Shown piece by piece: positions 14,512-18,115 of a stretch of DNA of 18,115 nt. The notes under the pieces are model-generated. The model did not search any database, had not been told where the DNA came from, and saw nothing but the letters and a program-made list of their open reading frames with translations. A program made the position numbers and the translations under genes. Source of the stretch: Phytoactinopolyspora endophytica (GTDB taxonomy: Bacteria > Actinomycetota > Actinomycetes > Jiangellales > Jiangellaceae); NCBI RefSeq assembly GCF_004138495.1, contig NZ_ML142850.1, positions 384,638-402,752 of the forward strand. Reading direction: 5' to 3'. How positions within the stretch are numbered: position 1 is the stretch's first letter; each line of letters begins with the position of its first letter.

Positions 14512-14540
14512 TTCAATTACACACATCGTGTAGTTAGCAT
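14512..14540 (+). promoter_or_regulatory. Promoter with dyad in the spacer, upstream of the PPOX gene
   Basis: TTCAAT (14512-14517) and TAGCAT (14535-14540) are separated by 17 bp. The spacer holds a 5-bp dyad TACAC-acatc-GTGTA (14518-14532), placed where a repressor would block RNA polymerase. The ribosome-binding site AAGGAGA (14552-14558) and the GTG start at 14564 follow at normal distances. Which regulator binds is unknown. Confidence 0.55.
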
Positions 14541-14563
14541 TCGATGATCTTAAGGAGAGACCC

Positions 14564-14926
14564 GTGAGCGCTTTCAACGACGACGAGCGAAGCTACCTGC
14601 TGTCCACGGACCGCCCGTCCAGGGAACGCCTCGCGCGCATTGCGACGGTGGGCGCGGACGGCACACCGCACGTGACGCCCGTGGGATGGTCGTACAACAC
14701 TGAGCTGGACACGATCGACATCGGCGGACGTGACTTCGCCCGCACCAAGAAGTTCCGCGACGTGCAGCGTTCGGAGCGGGCCGCCATGGTGGTCGACGAT
14801 GTGCTACCGCCGTGGCGACCACGAGGCATCGAGGTCCGTGGCCGCGCCGAGGCGGTCGACGGCCCGACGCCGCTGATCCGGATCTACCCGGATCGGGTCC
14901 GTTCCTGGGGCCTGCAACCAGACTGA
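14564..14926 (+). CDS. PPOX-class, probably F420-dependent, flavin/deazaflavin-binding protein
   Basis: A 120-residue split-barrel protein of the pyridoxamine 5'-phosphate oxidase-like family. It carries LARIATVGADGTPHVTPVGW (23-42), DTIDIGGRDFARTKKFRDVQR (49-69), AAMVVDDVLPPWRPRGIEVRGRAEA (73-97) and a C-terminal LIRIYPDRVRSWGL. This pattern is typical of the short actinobacterial group annotated as PPOX class F420-dependent enzymes; such proteins reduce or bind diverse substrates using F420 or a flavin. Cofactor choice cannot be proven from sequence alone. The GTG start has AAGGAGA upstream. It is a single-gene unit, with an inverted repeat after its stop that probably ends transcription. 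Confidence 0.88.
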   Translation: MSAFNDDERSYLLSTDRPSRERLARIATVGADGTPHVTPVGWSYNTELDTIDIGGRDFARTKKFRDVQRSERAAMVVDDVLPPWRPRGIEVRGRAEAVDGPTPLIRIYPDRVRSWGLQPD

Positions 14927-14949
14927 TCCTCCCGCTCTACGCCTCGATC

Positions 14950-14989
14950 TACCGACATCGTCTAGGCCATGGCAGAGACGATGTCGGTA
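14950..14989. terminator. Perfect 14-bp inverted repeat between convergent genes, likely bidirectional terminator
   Basis: The left arm TACCGACATCGTCT (14950-14963) is exactly complementary to the right arm AGACGATGTCGGTA (14976-14989). The 12-base loop itself contains the palindrome GCCATGGC. It lies between the stops of the PPOX gene (14926, +) and the membrane protein gene (15050, -). No U-tract follows on either strand, as is common for actinobacterial terminators. A protein-binding role is the alternative. A small hairpin CCGCT-N6-AGCGG (15028-15043) lies nearer the membrane protein gene. Confidence 0.7.
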
Positions 14990-15049
14990 CATTGGGGCCG
15001 GCCTACGCTACGCCGCGTTCGGCGACGCCGCTTAGTAGAGCGGAAACGC

Positions 15050-15730
15050 CTAGTTCTCCCCATCGCGGCTCACACGAGCACCCAGCAACACGTACATGGC
15101 CAGACCCACGGCCGACACCGCAGCAGCCGCGAGGGATGCCGCGCCGACACTCCATGGCTGCAGCGGCCAGGCCCACCACGCCGTGTCCGCCGACATCGGC
15201 CTGGGTGTCGCGCCGTAGACGAAGGCGCCGTAGCCGAACGCCGGGAGCCAGGCCAGCCGGGCGCCGATGACGACGGCGGCACCGACCACCAGGCCCGTCA
15301 GGCCGAACGTGTTTCGGACCAGCTCGAACGTTCCGTATGTGCGTGGTTCCCACGTCCCGATCAGAGCGAGCGCGGCACCGGTCACGAGTGCGACAACGAC
15401 GACGTGCACCAGCCGGTACCGCCGCCACCGAGCGGGCATCGACCGCTCAAGTTCCTCAGCGGCACCGGCCAACCCCGGCGACGCCAGCACAGCGGCCATC
15501 AGTGGAGCCACCAGAACCACCGGCAGCCGCGCATCGGGCCCCGACGACCATGGTCGATGCACCAGCCAGTCGGCGGCAGCCCATCCCGTCAGGGCCACGA
15601 CCGCGACTCCCAAGAGCAGCAATGGCATTCCTCTGGCCCGCACGTGCAGAGCGACGAACGCGGACGCCCGATCGCCGGGGCCGAGCTGTGGCCGGCGCAG
15701 CGCGCCCGATCGCAGCATCATCATCGTCAC
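15050..15730 (-). CDS. Small membrane protein of the ABC operon (probable permease component)
   Basis: A 226-residue protein with about six membrane segments, e.g. MPLLLLGVAVVALTGWAAADW, LPVVLVAPLMAAVLASPGLAG, LVHVVVVALVTGAALALIG, LTGLVVGAAVVIGARLAWL and SLAAAAVSAVGLAMYVLLGA. A basic linker (ERSMPARWRRYRL) lies between the second and third. GTG 15730 is chosen because AAGGAG lies just upstream; ATG 15724 would also work. It follows the 496-residue membrane protein gene by 49 bp. It is not a recognisable ABC-2 family member by motif; position and topology suggest a permease subunit. It is the last gene of the operon. Confidence 0.75.
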   Translation of the reverse strand: MTMMMLRSGALRRPQLGPGDRASAFVALHVRARGMPLLLLGVAVVALTGWAAADWLVHRPWSSGPDARLPVVLVAPLMAAVLASPGLAGAAEELERSMPARWRRYRLVHVVVVALVTGAALALIGTWEPRTYGTFELVRNTFGLTGLVVGAAVVIGARLAWLPAFGYGAFVYGATPRPMSADTAWWAWPLQPWSVGAASLAAAAVSAVGLAMYVLLGARVSRDGEN

Positions 15731-15779
15731 CGGCACTCCTTGTCCGTGGTCGACAACGCGTCTGTCTCTAGCGCCCACC

Positions 15780-17270
15780 TCATTGCAGCTCTTCCATCAG
15801 GGTGGCGAAGGCATCGGTGTCGCAGGTGCGGGCCGCTGCCATGTACCGGCTCATCCACTCCTTCTGTTCGGCCTCCGGTTTGGCCAGCAGCACCTGGAAA
15901 TCGGCCTGCTCGCCGTCTTCGACGACCGTGCCCGCCGGGCTCGGGTCGTCGAGCACCCAGTGATATGCGACCCCCGACGCCCACAACATCGGTTCCTTCT
16001 CCGGCGACGGTCCATGACCGTCCACTTCCCCGTCCGCGTCGTCATACGGATCACACCGCCGGTAGACCACATCGTCAGCGGCTTGAGCGAAGACGGTGGC
16101 CAGGTTCTCGCCGTATTCGTTCTCTTCTGACAGCCCGCCGTTCCAGGAGATGAGGGCGCTCAGATCGACGACGGCGGTGTCTTCGGGTATTGACGACGAC
16201 GTGGCATCCCGCGCGCCGGCAGCACCATCGGTCGCGGCAGCACCTTCAGTCGCCGCAGCGTCGTCGACGTCGTCGCCCCGGGTCGATATCGAGTCGACGG
16301 CACGCACGAATCCCCCGTCGATTTCCTCCCACCGGGCCAGCTGTTCCCGCACTGGCCCCTTCGCGTCGTCGAGCAGGAATGCGTTCACCCGGGTCATGCA
16401 GAGCTCCGCACCTCCGTCGTCGGTGCAGACCAGCTCCCGCGCGGCCGGGTCGGGCGCCCAGCGGTCCGCCGGACCGCTCACCAGCGGCATCGCCGCCACG
16501 ACCGCGACCGCCGCAGGGACGACGGCGGGCCATTTGCGCCGCGCCGCCGCCAGCATCAGCAAGGTGGCCGTCAGCCCGGCCAGCCACACCAACTGCAGGA
16601 GCTGTGCGTCGGTCTCAAGGTACTCGACTCCGTTGCTGGGCCAGTCGATGCCTGGAGTGAGCCACGACCATGCCGTGCCGCTCGACGCACTCACCACACC
16701 TACACCGGCGAACACGACCAGGCCGACGGTCGGAGCCACGACGCGGCTCGAGATCCACCGGCCCGCCGCCACCCCGACCGCGCTGGCGGCCGCCAAGCCG
16801 ACGAACGCCACCGCCAGTGTCCACCACCAGCCCTTTCCTCCGTATGTCGCCACCCGTGCGACCAACACGGCACCTGGCGCCCACGCCACCGCGAGGCCGG
16901 CCAAGGCCCCGAGCGTCACCGAGCACCACGCCAACAGCACCTGGTGCGCCGGCGGCCGCGCGGTCGACCCCAGCAGCTCTACGATCCGCCGGCGATGTTC
17001 CCGCCCCACCTGCCATGCCCCGGCGGTAGCCGCGAACGGCAGCAGGGCGAACAGGACGACGGACGTGTACTCGGCCAGCGGTCCCCAACGGCCGGCCCAC
17101 CGCTCCGTCTCGTTCAATAGCATCGCGCCACCGGCGACCGCGATGCTCAACGCCGCGACCGGCGCCGTGCCCCGCATCAGCTCGGTCCGCAGCACCCGCC
17201 ACGTCATGCGGTCCACCCCGCGCGTGCGTTCCTCCGTCCCGCCCGCGGGCTCCTCCGTCGCGCCGCTCAT
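15780..17270 (-). CDS. ABC transporter membrane protein with large extracytoplasmic C-terminal domain
   Basis: A 496-residue protein. Residues about 35-265 hold seven hydrophobic segments (near 35-52, 68-88, 111-140, 149-169, 177-195, 226-243 and 248-265). The rest, about 230 residues, is soluble and acidic, and with this topology would face outwards. It contains Cys 282, 291, 406 and 483, and an Ala/Asp/Thr-rich linker at 333-360. The N-terminal tail of about 20 residues is charged. ATG 17270 overlaps the stop of the ATPase gene (ATGA), with GAGG upstream, so it is translationally coupled. It is most likely the permease of that ATPase; the tail might bind substrate or a partner. I do not recognise a named family for the tail. 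Confidence 0.8.
   Translation of the reverse strand: MSGATEEPAGGTEERTRGVDRMTWRVLRTELMRGTAPVAALSIAVAGGAMLLNETERWAGRWGPLAEYTSVVLFALLPFAATAGAWQVGREHRRRIVELLGSTARPPAHQVLLAWCSVTLGALAGLAVAWAPGAVLVARVATYGGKGWWWTLAVAFVGLAAASAVGVAAGRWISSRVVAPTVGLVVFAGVGVVSASSGTAWSWLTPGIDWPSNGVEYLETDAQLLQLVWLAGLTATLLMLAAARRKWPAVVPAAVAVVAAMPLVSGPADRWAPDPAARELVCTDDGGAELCMTRVNAFLLDDAKGPVREQLARWEEIDGGFVRAVDSISTRGDDVDDAAATEGAAATDGAAGARDATSSSIPEDTAVVDLSALISWNGGLSEENEYGENLATVFAQAADDVVYRRCDPYDDADGEVDGHGPSPEKEPMLWASGVAYHWVLDDPSPAGTVVEDGEQADFQVLLAKPEAEQKEWMSRYMAAARTCDTDAFATLMEELQ
16219..16254 (-). repeat. Tandem 18-bp repeat in the linker of the 496-residue membrane protein
   Basis: Two adjacent 18-bp units, 16219-16236 and 16237-16254, differ at three positions. 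They encode AAATEG and AAATDG-like hexapeptides in the low-complexity linker between the protein's membrane part and its distal soluble part. This is a likely spot for length variation by slippage. Confidence 0.6.
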
Positions 17271-18040
17271 CGCTGCCTCGCCGCCCTCAGGACCGCGGTG
17301 TAGCCACGCTCGATCGGCGAGTCACCATCGACTGTGTCGGCCCCAGCCTCGGCCAGCTCATGGGGCGTGCCACGGAAGACCGCTCGGCCGTCGTTGACGA
17401 GCGTGACGTCGGTGCACGCCGCCGTGACATCTTCCACCAGGTGCGTTGCCACCACGACACACGCGTCCACCCCGATGGTGCGCAGCAGTTCACGGAACGC
17501 CACCCGCTGCTCGGGATCGAGCCCGGCGGTCGGTTCATCCAGCAGCAACAGGTCGGGATCGTTGACGATCGCCTGGGCGATCCCGGCACGGCGCAACATG
17601 CCTCCGGACAGCTTCTTCAGCCGCTCATCGGCGCGGTCGAGCAGACCGACACGCTCGATCGCCCGGTCCACGGCCGTCGGCACGGACGCAGCCGGCATCT
17701 CCTTCAACCACGCGAAGTACTCGACGAACTCGCGCACCGTGAACCGCGGATAGTAGCCGAACTGCTGCGGCAGGTAACCGAGCCGGCGCCGGACCCGGCG
17801 GAGCCGCCGATGGTCGCCCAGTTCGTGGTCGAGCAGCGACACCGTTCCCGACGTCGGCGCGGCGACCGTCGCGAGCACCCGCATCAGCGTCGTCTTACCC
17901 GCTCCGTTGGGCCCGAGCAGCCCATGGACACCCGCGTCCAATGTGAGGTCGAGCCCGTCCAATGCCGTGCGTTTGCCGAACCTGACCACGAGGTCACGCA
18001 CCTCGACATGTGTTCCGATCATGGTGGGCACGGTCGTCAT
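17267..18040 (-). CDS. ABC transporter ATP-binding protein
   Basis: A 257-residue stand-alone ATPase with all motifs intact: Walker A GPNGAGKT (43-50), Q-loop YLPQQFG (Q92/Q93), signature LSGGM (144-148), Walker B LLLLDEP (164-170) with catalytic E169, and switch His in VVATHLVEDV. The pattern FTVREFVEYFAWLK after the Q-loop and the C-terminal LVNDGRAVFRGTPHEL are typical of ABC-2-type and antimicrobial-export ATPases (CcmA/BcrA-like). It would power the membrane proteins of this operon. ATG 18040 has GGAG five bases upstream. Its start overlaps the stop of the upstream gene by one base (TGATG), and its own stop overlaps the next start (ATGA). Confidence 0.95.
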   Translation of the reverse strand: MTTVPTMIGTHVEVRDLVVRFGKRTALDGLDLTLDAGVHGLLGPNGAGKTTLMRVLATVAAPTSGTVSLLDHELGDHRRLRRVRRRLGYLPQQFGYYPRFTVREFVEYFAWLKEMPAASVPTAVDRAIERVGLLDRADERLKKLSGGMLRRAGIAQAIVNDPDLLLLDEPTAGLDPEQRVAFRELLRTIGVDACVVVATHLVEDVTAACTDVTLVNDGRAVFRGTPHELAEAGADTVDGDSPIERGYTAVLRAARQR

Positions 18041-18115
18041 CAGATCTCCATCCGGGGTCGGTGTGGAACAGCTAGTCGGTCGAAGGCGGTGCGCCGAGCG
18101 GCGACCACCAGGGCG
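18040..18115 (-). CDS. C-terminal end of an upstream gene, probably a permease (runs off right edge)
   Basis: On the minus strand an open frame enters from the right edge and ends at TGA 18042-18040, overlapping the ATPase start in TGATG. The last residues read ALVVAARRTAFDRLAVPHRPRMEI. A hydrophobic stretch followed by a basic, arginine-rich end is what a membrane protein C-terminus would look like, so I infer another membrane component of the same ABC operon. The one-base stop/start overlap supports it being a real co-transcribed gene. Only 25 codons are visible, so the function is not secure. Confidence 0.6.
   Translation of the reverse strand, partial: ALVVAARRTAFDRLAVPHRPRMEI

Noticed and set aside
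14172..14516. 114-codon minus-strand frame upstream of the oxidoreductase
   Set aside because: It crosses the MerR-type promoter and overlaps the oxidoreductase start out of frame; no motifs.
1..18115. CRISPR arrays, tRNA genes and insertion sequences
   Set aside because: No regularly spaced repeats, no T-loop-like GGTTCGA context within a foldable tRNA, and no transposase motif were seen on reading both strands.

Overview
The window is a high-GC chromosomal stretch of the kind found in actinomycetes. GTG starts are common (several genes), many neighbouring genes overlap by 4 nt, and the protein set (ECF42-type sigma factor with a DGPF partner, PPOX/F420-type enzyme, VapBC, paired ABC exporter genes) is typical of soil Actinomycetia. 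I cannot assign a genus. Nothing recognisable as tRNA, rRNA, CRISPR, transposase or prophage was seen. Both edges cut through genes.

Layout. 1-445 (-): N-terminal part of an aminoglycoside-phosphotransferase-like (APH) kinase, running off the left edge. 446-1165: a DoxX-like membrane protein (670-1020, +) flanked by two short decayed pieces of a GntR regulator gene. 1166-2943 (+): an operon of an adenosine-deaminase-family enzyme and a HutC-type GntR regulator, with a candidate operator right against the first start codon. 6216 to 2940 (-): TetR, YCII protein, 3-methyladenine DNA glycosylase I (Tag), DGPF/YCII protein and ECF42-like sigma factor, all in one direction; an internal promoter probably precedes the DGPF gene. 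The TetR gene has two tandem palindromes upstream. 6388-7082 (+): a VapBC toxin-antitoxin pair. 10647 to 7088 (-): the two halves of a heterodimeric ABC exporter whose nucleotide-binding domains are complementary in which motifs they have lost. 10796-11779 (+): a second APH-like kinase, divergent from the exporter. 12034-12411 (+): a YjbR/MmcQ-like protein. 14217 to 12431 (-): a quinone-oxidoreductase-like MDR enzyme under a MerR/SoxR-type palindromic promoter, then a GNAT acetyltransferase. 14564-14926 (+): a small PPOX-family, probably F420-binding, enzyme with its own promoter. 14950-14989: a perfect 14-bp inverted repeat between convergent genes. 18115 to 15050 (-): an ABC transporter operon (partial permease end, ATPase, large membrane protein with an extracytoplasmic tail, small membrane protein), truncated at the right edge.

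How the genes may work together (inference). The middle and right parts look like a stress and xenobiotic-response neighbourhood: alkylation repair (Tag) embedded in an ECF42/DGPF/TetR regulon, an exporter, a quinone reductase under a redox-type MerR operator, acetyltransferase and kinase genes of the drug-modification superfamilies, and an F420-type reductase. The adenosine-deaminase/GntR operon is a separate self-contained unit, probably autoregulated. The most unusual observations are the repeated GntR gene fragments around doxX, the strongly asymmetric ABC exporter, and the alkylation-repair gene sandwiched between two YCII-superfamily genes in a sigma-factor cluster.
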